The notes under the pieces: model-generated
Told to the model about the DNA's origin: nothing
Seen by the model: only the letters and a program-made list of their open reading frames with translations
Databases searched by the model: none
Translations under genes and position numbers: made by a program
Source of the DNA: Brevibacillus brevis
Lineage (GTDB): Bacteria > Bacillota > Bacilli > Brevibacillales > Brevibacillaceae
Reading direction: 5' to 3'
Length of the DNA stretch: 64,000 nucleotides
Assembly: GCF_900637055.1 (NCBI RefSeq)
Contig: NZ_LR134338.1
Span: 5,229,001-5,293,000 of the forward strand
Shown: positions 23,575-31,478 of the stretch, one piece after another
Numbering within the stretch: the stretch's first letter is position 1
How the letters are laid out: each line of letters starts with the position of its first letter

Positions 23575-25521
23575 ATGAGTACAACAACGAATATGAACCA
23601 GCAAGAGATGGATAAGCTGATCGCGCAATACGACAAGGAATCAGCTACACGCCAGCTCGCGGGTCCCATGAAGTGGATCTCTTTTGGTCTACTTGTCCTC
23701 TTCTCCCTGTACCAGTTATCCAGCACGCTTTTCTTCACGCTGCCTCCCCAGATTCACCGCCCGATTCACTTAGCCTTCGGGCTAGCACTTGTCTATCTGT
23801 TATATGCAGGGACATCCAAAGGCAACAAAGACAAAATCGGAATCGTGAATATCATTCTCGCCCTGTTAGGTGTCTTCGTATCACTTTATTGGGTCATTGA
23901 CTACGAAGGACTCGTGACCCGAACAGGTAACTATACGACGATGGATATGGTGGTCGGCGGCATTGCTGTCGTGCTTGTCCTTGAGGCTGCACGGCGAGTC
24001 GTCGGAATTCCAATTGCTCTTATCGCCACTATTTTTCTTTTATACACCTACTTCGGACCTTACATGCCAGGCTTTTTGGAGCATCGCGGCAGTGATGTGG
24101 AGCGGATTATCGGGCACAGCTACTACACACTGGAGGGTATTCTCGGTACTCCGCTCGCTGTTTCCTCTACCTTTATCTTTTTGTTTGTGCTGTTTGGCGC
24201 GTTTCTCGAAAAAACAGGGGTCGGCGAGTATTTTAACGATTTGTCGTTGGTCATTGCAGGTAGACGAATCGGCGGCCCTGCGAAGGTGGCCGTTTTTTCC
24301 AGCGCCCTGCAAGGGACGATTAGCGGCAGCTCTGTTGCCAATGTCGTTACCTCCGGCGCCTTTACCATCCCGATGATGAAACGGCTCGGCTATCGTTCCG
24401 AGTTTGCCGCGGCAGTGGAAGCCTCGTCCTCTACCGGGGGACAAATCATGCCGCCTGTCATGGGGGCTGCTGCGTTTTTAATGGCGGAGTTCATCGGCGT
24501 TCCTTACTTGGAAATCGCCAAATCAGCGATCCTTCCTGCGATTTTATTTTTCGTGGGCATCTGGATTATGACGCACTTCGAAGCAAAGCGACTCGGATTG
24601 CGCGGACTCTCCAAGGAAGAACTGCCGGACAAAAAAGAAGTTTTGAAAAAAATGTACTTGCTCCTCCCCATCGTGATCATTATTACAGCCTTGATGATGA
24701 ACATATCAGCCGAGCGCGCCGCGATTATCGGTATCGTCTCTACGATTGTCGTAGGAGCCTTCCGAAAAGAAACCCGCATGTCTATTGCTGATATTTTTGC
24801 AGCGCTTGCCTCTGGTGCCAGAATGGCTCTCGGCGTCGTCGCTGCAACTGCGTGTGCCGGAATCATTGTCGGCACGATTACGTTGACAGGGATTGGGTTG
24901 AAGCTGGCAAATGGTCTGATTGATCTGGCTGGCGGCCAACTTTTGCTTACGTTGTTCTTTACCATGATCGCTTCGCTTATTTTGGGAATGGGAACGCCAA
25001 CAACGGCGAACTACATTATCACTTCAACCATCGCGGCTCCAGCGCTCATTCAATTGGGCGTTCCTGCTATCGCGGCTCACATGTTTACCTTCTACTTCGG
25101 AATTGTCGCAGACATCACGCCGCCAGTTGCGCTTGCTGCCTTCGCCGCATCAGGCATTGCCAAATCAAAGCCAATCCGGACAGGCGTAGAATCAACACGG
25201 CTATCCATTGCGGCTTTTATGGCTCCCTATATTTTCGTCATCTCACCAGCCTTGCTGCTGATTAATACCACTTTGCTGGAATCGATTTGGGTTATGCTGA
25301 CTTCAACGCTTGGGATGATCGGTGTGGGGGCTGGGTTAATCGGCTACTGGATGTCCAGGCTAAACATCTTGGAGCGCATCCTCGCTGTTGCGGGTGGCGT
25401 GCTTGCGGTTATCCCTGGAATCGAAACGGATATCGCCGGCTTTATTTTGCTAGGGCTCGTATTTTCGTTGTCGTATTACAAAGCTCGCAAGCAAAAACAA
25501 TCTGTGCAAACAACACTGTGA
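23575..25521 (+). CDS. TRAP transporter permease, fused DctQ-DctM (4TM/12TM)
   Basis: The 648-residue polytopic protein is the fused permease of TAXI-TRAP systems. An N-terminal part with about four helices corresponds to DctQ. It is followed by a DctM-like core with LQGTISGSSVANVVTSGAFTIPMMKRLGY, SSTGGQIMPPVMGAAAFLMAEF and GMGTPTTANYIITSTIAAPAL. Import is driven by Na+ or H+ gradients, not ATP. It is the last gene of the operon, which ends at the terminator at 25532. Confidence 0.94.
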   Translation: MSTTTNMNQQEMDKLIAQYDKESATRQLAGPMKWISFGLLVLFSLYQLSSTLFFTLPPQIHRPIHLAFGLALVYLLYAGTSKGNKDKIGIVNIILALLGVFVSLYWVIDYEGLVTRTGNYTTMDMVVGGIAVVLVLEAARRVVGIPIALIATIFLLYTYFGPYMPGFLEHRGSDVERIIGHSYYTLEGILGTPLAVSSTFIFLFVLFGAFLEKTGVGEYFNDLSLVIAGRRIGGPAKVAVFSSALQGTISGSSVANVVTSGAFTIPMMKRLGYRSEFAAAVEASSSTGGQIMPPVMGAAAFLMAEFIGVPYLEIAKSAILPAILFFVGIWIMTHFEAKRLGLRGLSKEELPDKKEVLKKMYLLLPIVIIITALMMNISAERAAIIGIVSTIVVGAFRKETRMSIADIFAALASGARMALGVVAATACAGIIVGTITLTGIGLKLANGLIDLAGGQLLLTLFFTMIASLILGMGTPTTANYIITSTIAAPALIQLGVPAIAAHMFTFYFGIVADITPPVALAAFAASGIAKSKPIRTGVESTRLSIAAFMAPYIFVISPALLLINTTLLESIWVMLTSTLGMIGVGAGLIGYWMSRLNILERILAVAGGVLAVIPGIETDIAGFILLGLVFSLSYYKARKQKQSVQTTL

Positions 25522-25531
25522 AACAACACAA

Positions 25532-25575
25532 AAATCCCTCCTGTGCTTTCATTCATGCAAGGAGGGATTTCTTTT
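25532..25575. terminator. bidirectional intrinsic terminator
   Basis: AAATCCCTCCT pairs with AGGAGGGATTT across a 15-nt loop, followed by CTTTT on the plus strand and TTTGTG on the minus strand. It separates the convergent TRAP operon and cvfB-like gene. Confidence 0.85.
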
Positions 25576-25577
25576 GA

Positions 25578-26498
25578 TTATTCGTCTTTGTCAGTTCGAA
25601 TGATTTTCGTCCAGCCGTCTACTTGCTCCACACGGCGTTCCTTCATCAGCTTGCCGAGTGCCCGCTTGAAGCTGGACTTGCTCATTTGGAATTTTTCACG
25701 GATGACATCCGCTTCTGTTGAATCGGTATAAGGCATCGCCCCGTCACGATTGATCAAATAGCGCAGCAGCTTGTCCGCATCTTCGCCATACTGTACTTCC
25801 TTGCGCTCTTTCATGGAACCGTTCAGACGGCCATCCTCACGCACAAAGCTGATACGGCAGCGCACAGTTTGTCCGAGGCGCAGACGCCCTACCATTTCAT
25901 CACGATGAATGAAAAGGATATGCTCGTCCTCCGTCAACAGGAATGCGCCTGCTTGAATCACTTTGTAGACCGTACCTTCGACAGACTTGTTTTTCATACT
26001 CTGATCTGCCTTTGCTGCGATCTTGACGATTTCGTTTTCAGTGACTGGCTTTGCCAAGAGTCTGCCGAGCTTGTCTTGCTTCAGTGCCACCAGCATTTGA
26101 TCCTTGGGACGCGGCCATTCATCGCTATGCTTAGGCAGGTCATCGATGAACAAGAGCAGATCCTTGTTAATGCCATTGTCCAGGAATACACCCATACGCG
26201 GAGAAATGTCCACTACTTCCAGCCAGCCGTATTCACCCATGCCGACATGAGGCATGTCCATGGTCGCAGCCAGTCGGTTCTCGTGATCATGGTACAAAAA
26301 CACTTCGACCTCATCATCGATATGTAAACGCTCATGCGCTTCATTGGCATGGAGAAACACTTCATCTTTGCCATCGCTTAAAAAATAGCCGATTTCCGTT
26401 TTTCGCGCTACCGTCATGGTAAGCGTCATCCCTGCCGCCAAATTGCCGTTCTGAATGATTTGGGGCTCACGCTTTTCACGCATTTGTCTTTTGTACAT
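25578..26498 (-). CDS. cvfB: CvfB-family RNA-binding protein (S1 domains plus winged helix)
   Basis: The 306-residue protein has several S1-like OB folds (GMTLTMTVARKTEIGYFLSDGKDEVFLH, GWLEVVDISPRMGVFLDNGINKDLL, VEGTVYKVIQAGAFLLTEDEHILFIH) and a C-terminal winged helix (STEADVIREKFQMSKSSFKRALGKLMKE). This matches CvfB/YitL, an RNA-binding protein that affects virulence-factor expression in staphylococci. ATG 26498 was chosen as the start of the conserved part; upstream in-frame starts lack a ribosome-binding site. The function in this host is not known. Confidence 0.88.
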   Translation of the reverse strand: MYKRQMREKREPQIIQNGNLAAGMTLTMTVARKTEIGYFLSDGKDEVFLHANEAHERLHIDDEVEVFLYHDHENRLAATMDMPHVGMGEYGWLEVVDISPRMGVFLDNGINKDLLLFIDDLPKHSDEWPRPKDQMLVALKQDKLGRLLAKPVTENEIVKIAAKADQSMKNKSVEGTVYKVIQAGAFLLTEDEHILFIHRDEMVGRLRLGQTVRCRISFVREDGRLNGSMKERKEVQYGEDADKLLRYLINRDGAMPYTDSTEADVIREKFQMSKSSFKRALGKLMKERRVEQVDGWTKIIRTDKDE

Positions 26499-26682
26499 AT
26501 GTGTTTTTTCCTCGCTCTCTACCATTGTGCACACTAACTATACCCATCCCCAGCAAGAAAATACCACAACTTTTTTCTAACAAAATAACGATGCGTAACG
26601 AAATAGGCAAGTCTTCAATTCACGGACATACACATGACAGTAAGACGGGCTTGGCCCTACTTTTTCAAGACTGGAGTGACTC

Positions 26683-27468
26683 TTGCCTATGCTGTTGCTG
26701 CTTGAACATATTTTTCTTGGCATTGTACAAGGCTTGACTGAATTTTTACCGATATCAAGCACGGGTCATCTCGTCCTGTTTCGCAAAGTGTTTGGCATGC
26801 AGGAGGTCGGACTTTTATTTGACACGATGCTTCATTTCGGTACGCTGATTGCTGTCGTTATCGTCTTTTGGCCACAGGTTCGTTTTATCATCATGAATCC
26901 GATGAGCAAGCTGACAAAACTATTGGTCGTAGGCACGATCCCTACTGCCGTGATCGGACTGGCATTTGAAGACTATTTTGAAGAAATCTCCCAAACAGGC
27001 ATTACGATCGGGTGGGAATTTCTTGTGACAGGCGCGATCCTCTGGGCGGTGGAGTCCATGCGCCGCGGCAATCGAAAATTCGAGGAAATCAACTACACGG
27101 ACGCCCTCATCATCGGAACACTGCAAGGTGCTGCGATTCTGCCTGCTATTTCCCGCTCAGGGCTGACGATTGCCGGTGCCCTCCTGCGCGGAATCGACCG
27201 TGCTGACGCTGCACGCTTTTCGTTTTTAATATCCTTGCCCGCGATTCTAGGTGCTTGTGTCTTACAAACAGTCAAGCTCGTAGAAACACCGCTTGAGACA
27301 GCATTATTGATCCCGATGCTCGTGGGCACCATGTTTGCCGGACTAGCTGGATATGTAGCCATTCGCTGGATGCTTACCATCATCAGTACAGGCTCCATGA
27401 AGGGCTTCGCTATTTACGTCTGGGTATTGGGTGGGTTAATTTTGCTCATGCAATTCTTGGGTTGGTAA
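26683..27468 (+). CDS. uppP: undecaprenyl-diphosphate phosphatase UppP/BacA
   Basis: The 261-residue integral membrane protein carries both BacA signatures: GLTEFLPISSTGHL near 16-29, including the catalytic glutamate region, and ILPAISRSGLTIAGALLRG near 150. It recycles undecaprenyl diphosphate for peptidoglycan synthesis, and its overproduction gives bacitracin tolerance in other bacteria. TTG 26683 is 6 nt after GGAG; ATG 26689 is the alternative. It is monocistronic and followed by a terminator. Confidence 0.94.
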   Translation: MPMLLLLEHIFLGIVQGLTEFLPISSTGHLVLFRKVFGMQEVGLLFDTMLHFGTLIAVVIVFWPQVRFIIMNPMSKLTKLLVVGTIPTAVIGLAFEDYFEEISQTGITIGWEFLVTGAILWAVESMRRGNRKFEEINYTDALIIGTLQGAAILPAISRSGLTIAGALLRGIDRADAARFSFLISLPAILGACVLQTVKLVETPLETALLIPMLVGTMFAGLAGYVAIRWMLTIISTGSMKGFAIYVWVLGGLILLMQFLGW

Positions 27469-27496
27469 AAAGCCGGCTGCTTGCACGCCGGCTTTC
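27467..27496 (+). terminator. terminator after uppP
   Basis: AAAGCCGGC pairs with GCCGGCTTT across TGCTTGCAC. The A/T-rich flanks allow use from both strands, serving uppP and the convergent small gene. Confidence 0.75.
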
Positions 27497-27701
27497 ATCT
27501 GCTTTCTTCCTTGTCTGGATACCGGCTGGCAATTAATTTGCCTACCAATAAAATAATGCCGTAGAACGCAGTTGCCAAAAGCGAGGTAGCCAGCCACGTC
27601 GCTGTCCCCAGCACCAGGTAGAGCGCGGCGTGAGCAACAAAGATACCTACTAGCCACACCATAATGTTCATTCGATTAAAAAACGTTATCAAACTACGCA
27701 A
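27495..27701 (-). CDS. small two-helix membrane protein
   Basis: The 68-residue product starts at TTG 27701, with GGAGG 10 nt upstream (MRSLITFFNRMNIMVWLVG). The longer open frame reaching 28106 overlaps the Toprim gene and has no support. Two hydrophobic helices (IMVWLVGIFVAHAALYLVLG and ATSLLATAFYGIILLVGKLI) are followed by a charged tail (RYPDKEESR). It could also start at the inner ATG (NRMNIM). The family is not recognised. Confidence 0.65.
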   Translation of the reverse strand: MRSLITFFNRMNIMVWLVGIFVAHAALYLVLGTATWLATSLLATAFYGIILLVGKLIASRYPDKEESR

Positions 27702-27765
27702 TTTCCTCGCACCTCCACCATTCCATTTACTACTGTTATAGCCGATGAAACGGTGTTTTATCCCC

Positions 27766-28125
27766 TTACCGCTCTCCAAGATCAGGATGAGGCACAGTAA
27801 CCGCAAAGCCTGCTCGCTCCAGAATTTCCGCCAGTACCGAAAACGGCGTGTCAGCAACCTCTCTGTATATTTTCGGCGTATGCAAGTGTATCGCATCCGG
27901 AAAATCTTCGCGTAATTTCGTCCGCAATTTTTTCCCGCTATCATCTTCATCTGTAAATATGTATATCTCATCTGCATCTGCCGCTTCCGTTTGGGTGAGC
28001 AACTTCTCCCCCTTTTCCAAGCTGTAGGAACCGTACGTACAAAGAATGGTGACAGGCTCAGCCAGCACCCGAAGCAAGCGTTCCTTGTCTGTCTTTCCTT
28101 CCACAATCATGACACACCCTGCCAT
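27766..28125 (-). CDS. Toprim-domain protein (YusF-like)
   Basis: The 119-residue single-domain protein has the Toprim signatures VIVEGKTDK (catalytic Glu) near the start and IFTDEDDSGKKLR (DxD) in the middle. This is similar to small Toprim proteins of Bacillales such as YusF and related to RNase M5. It could nick or process nucleic acid with Mg2+, but no substrate is known. ATG 28125 follows GGGAGGG at 9-10 nt; an upstream in-frame ATG at 28149 lacks one. Confidence 0.82.
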   Translation of the reverse strand: MAGCVMIVEGKTDKERLLRVLAEPVTILCTYGSYSLEKGEKLLTQTEAADADEIYIFTDEDDSGKKLRTKLREDFPDAIHLHTPKIYREVADTPFSVLAEILERAGFAVTVPHPDLGER

Positions 28126-28261
28126 CCGCTCCCACCCTCCCTGACGCATGCTCGTTTTTTATAGTATACCTCAACATCCAGCTAGGAAAATGAGGATGAC
28201 TACTCCCTTTCGAAACAAGACATCTTAAAGAAGCATCCATTATCGAACAGGGGGTCGTACC

Positions 28262-28420
28262 ATGTCCAAATTCAAAAGCGCGAAAAACTTGAACCAAAAA
28301 GGCTTGGCTGTTGCAGGGCTTACCAGCAGTACGGTTGCGGATGATACGCATACCGATGACAACCAAGGCTCATCCAAGCAGTATCAGCATAATAACCAAG
28401 GTTTGCAAAATCAGAAATAA
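28262..28420 (+). CDS. small hydrophilic protein of 52 residues
   Basis: ATG 28262 is preceded by AGGGGGTCGTACC. The product is Lys/Asn/Gln/Ser-rich (MSKFKSAKNLNQKGLAVAG, then a polar C-terminus ending LQNQK) with no membrane segment. The composition resembles small spore-associated proteins of Bacillales, but no named family is recognised. It stands alone between the Toprim gene and the arsR-like gene. Confidence 0.6.
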   Translation: MSKFKSAKNLNQKGLAVAGLTSSTVADDTHTDDNQGSSKQYQHNNQGLQNQK

Positions 28421-28473
28421 AAAAAGCAGATGAAATAGTTGCTTGGATAAAGATTCCTTAGTAATATAGTTTT

Positions 28474-28764
28474 ATGAATATTGAACAACTCGAACTCACC
28501 GAAAAGCGCGTCAAGATTTTTAAAGCATTGGCTGATGAGACACGACTAGCTATCTTGAAAATGCTGTACCATTCCGGAAAAGAGCTGAATTGCACGGAAG
28601 TGGGCGTAACTTGCGATACTTCGAAGTCGAATGCTTCCTACCATTTCCGGACACTTCGAGAAGCAGGACTGATCAAAGTCAGAAAGGAAGGGCAAACACG
28701 GTACATGCGGATTTATAAAGAGACATTTGATCAAATATTGCCTGGCTTTTTAGATACCTTGTGA
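28474..28764 (+). CDS. ArsR-family winged-helix repressor
   Basis: The 96-residue protein is a typical ArsR/SmtB regulator. RVKIFKALADETRLAILKMLYHSG is followed by the recognition helix CDTSKSNASYHFRTLREAGLIKVRKEGQTRYMRI. Of the conventional metal sites, only scattered cysteines in ELNCTEVGVTCDTSKS are seen (CxxxxxxC), so the signal may be a metal, an oxidant or another ligand. It precedes two MFS genes, which it probably represses. A terminator at its 3' end and an inverted repeat at 28787 suggest the transporters have their own controlled promoter. Confidence 0.9.
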   Translation: MNIEQLELTEKRVKIFKALADETRLAILKMLYHSGKELNCTEVGVTCDTSKSNASYHFRTLREAGLIKVRKEGQTRYMRIYKETFDQILPGFLDTL

Positions 28765-28780
28765 TTGGTATCCTTTTTTT
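28753..28780 (+). terminator. intrinsic terminator at end of arsR-like gene
   Basis: GATACC pairs with GGTATC across TTGTGATT and is followed by CTTTTTTT. The 5' arm is inside the last codons of the arsR-like gene. Confidence 0.7.
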
Positions 28781-28786
28781 GCCCGT

Positions 28787-28808
28787 TAGTTAAAAAGTTA
28801 TTTAACTA
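28787..28808. promoter_or_regulatory. inverted repeat upstream of MFS gene, candidate operator
   Basis: TAGTTAA (28787-28793) and TTAACTA (28802-28808) form a perfect 7-bp inverted repeat with 8-nt spacer. It lies 30-50 bp before the MFS start codon and just after the arsR-like terminator. The position and symmetry fit an ArsR-family operator. Confidence 0.5.
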
Positions 28809-28839
28809 TAGAACATCAAAACTATGAGGAGAGATTTTT

Positions 28840-30024
28840 ATGGAACGCTTATATTTGATGATTTTTTTCTTCACCATGTTTTTGATCGGGACAAATACAT
28901 TTATTATCAGCCCACTGCTGCCAACCTTGCGAGAGTTATATCACGTATCTACTAACCAGGCAGCCTGGCTGATCGGAACTTATGCTCTCGGATTTGCTTT
29001 GGCCGCTTTAGTCGCCGGTCCGCTATCAGATAATCAAAACAGGAAACATGTGATGGCTGTCGGTATGCTCGGATTTGCAATTTCCACACTTGCATGCGCC
29101 TTTGCGCCTGGTTTCACCGCAATGCTTTTCTTTCGCTTCCTTGCTGGAATCTGTTCTGCCTTTATCGGTCCTCAAGTGTGGGCTGCCATTCCTGTTTTGT
29201 TTCCCTCTGCTCGTATCGGAAAAGCTATGGGGATTGTCATGGCAGGTCTTTCGGTTTCCCAAGTGATCGGTGTACCTATAGGCAGTTTTCTGTCCGCTTA
29301 TCATTGGTCGTTTCCTTTTTTGGCTGTAGGAATTGCTTCTCTCGGAGCTTTTATACTCATAATCCGAAAACTTCCTGATTTATTGCCTCCTACCTCCATA
29401 GCCGGAATTGGAATAACCAACGCCCGAGTTGCTATTTTTGCGCGTTACAAGGATCTGTTGCGACTGCCTCAAGCGTCACGCAGCTTTATCGGCTATTTCG
29501 TTTTCATGACGGGTGTCTATGCAGTCTTTTCATTCTATGGCGTATGGCTTTCCGATCAATATCAGCAATCCGTTACCGAAATTGGCTTGATCACATTAGT
29601 TATCGGGCTTGGCAACACCGTTGGCAGCTTACTCAGTGGTTGGTTGCTTGAGCGTTGGAAGAGAAATACGATTTTGACCGTTGGATTTCTGGGCAGCGCC
29701 CTGCTTTATCTTGTTTTGCCTTACATACCGGGAGTCGGCTTTTTGCAGGTTGTCCTCTTCTTCATGTACTGCTTCGGCGGTGTACTCGTGCCTGTCCTGA
29801 TGGGATACTTGCAATCATTGTCCGACACCTCGCGAGGTACCATATCGAGCTTGGCCAACGCTTGCATGTACATAGGGACTTTTATTGCCTCTTCTTTCGC
29901 AGGCAGTTTGTATTCTATTTTTGGATTCGCGGGGGTCAGCATCTTCGCCTCCTTCACTTTTCTTATCGCCTATTTTCTCTTTGTTTTGAGGACGGGTAAA
30001 TTAAATGTAACCTCACAAGCATGA
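28840..30024 (+). CDS. MFS transporter (drug-efflux type)
   Basis: The 394-residue protein has 12 predicted helices with the MFS loop GPLSDNQNRKHVMAVG and the antiporter-like motif GLSVSQVIGVPIGSFLS, similar to AraJ/YdhP and chloramphenicol-exporter relatives. It follows GAGGAGAG. Its last four bases overlap the upstream in-frame ATG of the next transporter. Control by the ArsR-like repressor is inferred from proximity. Confidence 0.9.
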   Translation: MERLYLMIFFFTMFLIGTNTFIISPLLPTLRELYHVSTNQAAWLIGTYALGFALAALVAGPLSDNQNRKHVMAVGMLGFAISTLACAFAPGFTAMLFFRFLAGICSAFIGPQVWAAIPVLFPSARIGKAMGIVMAGLSVSQVIGVPIGSFLSAYHWSFPFLAVGIASLGAFILIIRKLPDLLPPTSIAGIGITNARVAIFARYKDLLRLPQASRSFIGYFVFMTGVYAVFSFYGVWLSDQYQQSVTEIGLITLVIGLGNTVGSLLSGWLLERWKRNTILTVGFLGSALLYLVLPYIPGVGFLQVVLFFMYCFGGVLVPVLMGYLQSLSDTSRGTISSLANACMYIGTFIASSFAGSLYSIFGFAGVSIFASFTFLIAYFLFVLRTGKLNVTSQA

Positions 30025-30104
30025 GTCCTTTACTTTCCCTCTTCGCCTTGCTACGCTATGGTCAAATTCATTTTATCGCAGTCAGCAGGACGGAGAGGGT
30101 CAAC

Positions 30105-31352
30105 GTGGATTCATCCTCATCTTTATGGAAAAACAGTTCGTTCCTCAAGCTTTGGCTTGCGCAAATGACGGCAAGCATCGGTGATCATTGCTACAGCTTC
30201 GCATTACTCTGGTATTTGCTCCAAGCAACCAAATCGGGTACGGTCCTGAGCCTGCTCGCAATCCCGGAAATGGTGGCAGGTCTCATGTTTTACCTCGTCG
30301 GCGGGGTTATGGCTGATCGGTACAGCCCACGCATGCTTATGGTAGGTGCGGATGTTGCGCGAATTGTTGTCGCGATCACGGTTGGCATCCTGGTCTACAT
30401 GGGTGTAGAAGAGTTTGCCTTTTTTCTGGCAGCCCAATTCTTGTTGGGGTTGTTCTCCAGTCTGTTTCAGCCAGCACGGACCGTTGCACTCAAATCAGTG
30501 GTTCCCCAAGAGCAGCTAGGGCGAGCAAATGCCATCTTGGATACAACTTTCCGAACGATTCGGATTATTGCGCCAATGTCGATAGGACTGGTCGCTTCGA
30601 TCATGCCGCTGTCTACTTTGTTTTTTGTCAACGCAGGCAGCTATTTGATCTCCGTCTTGTTCCTTTATGCCATCCGTATTTCGTTGACCGATCAACAACG
30701 AGTATCTGCTACGAAAATGACACCCAGCCAGTACGCCCGGGATATTGCCTCAGGTTTACAGGAGCTAAAACAAAATCGTGTTCTGTTCTTGATTCTTCTC
30801 TTTAGCAATATGGGCTTTCTCGTCTGGCAAGTCACTTACACGGTGGGCTTCCCGTTTATGGCAGAGCGCATGCAGCAAGGAAACGGAAGTACATTAGCTG
30901 TCTTGTTGGGCTTTTACGGGATTGGGAACTTGCTGGGAAGCCTGCACATGGCTCGCTCGTTCTACACTCGGTATTTGTTTGTGATTTTGATTGGATGGGT
31001 GTTTCAGGCAGTCGGATTCCTGTTGCTTACGACAGGAGGCACCGCTCACTGGATTGCCTTCCTCGGAGCTGCCGTGGCAGGGATCGGAGGGCCGCTCATT
31101 GGTATCCCGACCGTAACTGCCATTCAAATCAAAGCGTCCAGCAACAGTACAGGCAAAATTTTTGCGATCAACATGCTCATGTTCACCTTCTTTTGTACAT
31201 TGTCCAGCAGCCTGGGTGCAATCTGGATGGGCAAATGGCCAGTCGAGCAGCTTTTCCTCGTCAGTGGACTATTCCTCGCTGCCATGAGCTTCGCAGGCTT
31301 CCTGATTGAAAAACGAAAACCAACCGCACAACACCAATCCTCCTCTGCTTAA
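30105..31352 (+). CDS. MFS transporter (MefA/EntS-like)
   Basis: The 415-residue efflux-type MFS protein begins with conserved SSFLKLWLAQMTASIGDHCYSFALLWYL and has VMADRYSPRMLMVGADVAR between helices 2 and 3. Start GTG 30105 is preferred because GGAGAGG lies 6 nt upstream and the protein then begins as relatives do. An ATG at 30021 overlapping the previous stop would add 28 unrelated residues. It is probably co-transcribed with the preceding MFS gene. The two pumps may export related compounds. Confidence 0.87.
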   Translation: MDSSSSLWKNSSFLKLWLAQMTASIGDHCYSFALLWYLLQATKSGTVLSLLAIPEMVAGLMFYLVGGVMADRYSPRMLMVGADVARIVVAITVGILVYMGVEEFAFFLAAQFLLGLFSSLFQPARTVALKSVVPQEQLGRANAILDTTFRTIRIIAPMSIGLVASIMPLSTLFFVNAGSYLISVLFLYAIRISLTDQQRVSATKMTPSQYARDIASGLQELKQNRVLFLILLFSNMGFLVWQVTYTVGFPFMAERMQQGNGSTLAVLLGFYGIGNLLGSLHMARSFYTRYLFVILIGWVFQAVGFLLLTTGGTAHWIAFLGAAVAGIGGPLIGIPTVTAIQIKASSNSTGKIFAINMLMFTFFCTLSSSLGAIWMGKWPVEQLFLVSGLFLAAMSFAGFLIEKRKPTAQHQSSSA

Positions 31353-31372
31353 GACGGAAGGATTGGTGTTTT
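31330..31372 (+). terminator. terminator after second MFS gene
   Basis: ACACCAATCC within the last codons pairs with GGATTGGTGT after the stop, followed by TTTTC. Confidence 0.75.
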
Positions 31373-31394
31373 CTCATTATTTGCAAAAAAACAA

Positions 31395-31423
31395 TTGCAA
31401 CTAGAATTTCCATGTCATATAAT
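31395..31423 (+). promoter_or_regulatory. sigma-A promoter of amt
   Basis: TTGCAA (31395-31400) and a perfect TATAAT (31418-31423) are separated by 17 nt. The -10 box is inside the first GlnR/TnrA site. Confidence 0.75.
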
Positions 31424-31429
31424 CTGACA
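31413..31429. promoter_or_regulatory. GlnR/TnrA operator 1 of amt
   Basis: TGTCATATAATCTGACA fits TGTNA-N7-TNACA perfectly and covers the -10 box of the amt promoter. Binding here would block transcription, as expected of GlnR under nitrogen excess. Confidence 0.85.
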
Positions 31430-31442
31430 TAAATAAAAGTAG

Positions 31443-31459
31443 TGTCAGGTTATGTGACA
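31443..31459. promoter_or_regulatory. GlnR/TnrA operator 2 of amt
   Basis: TGTCAGGTTATGTGACA also fits TGTNA-N7-TNACA perfectly. It is 30 bp centre to centre from operator 1, three helical turns, so two dimers can bind on one DNA face. It lies between the promoter and the start codon. Confidence 0.85.
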
Positions 31460-31478
31460 CAGAAAAGAGGTGGATAGG

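Noticed and set aside
27495..28106. Long 203-codon version of the small membrane protein
   Set aside because: The extension overlaps the Toprim gene almost fully, is not globular-looking and has no start signal; the 68-residue version has a proper ribosome-binding site.
30021..30104. Overlapping ATGA start for the second MFS gene
   Set aside because: It would add 28 residues unlike MFS N-termini. GTG 30105 has a GGAGAGG site and gives the family-like start, although coupling from 30021 cannot be excluded.
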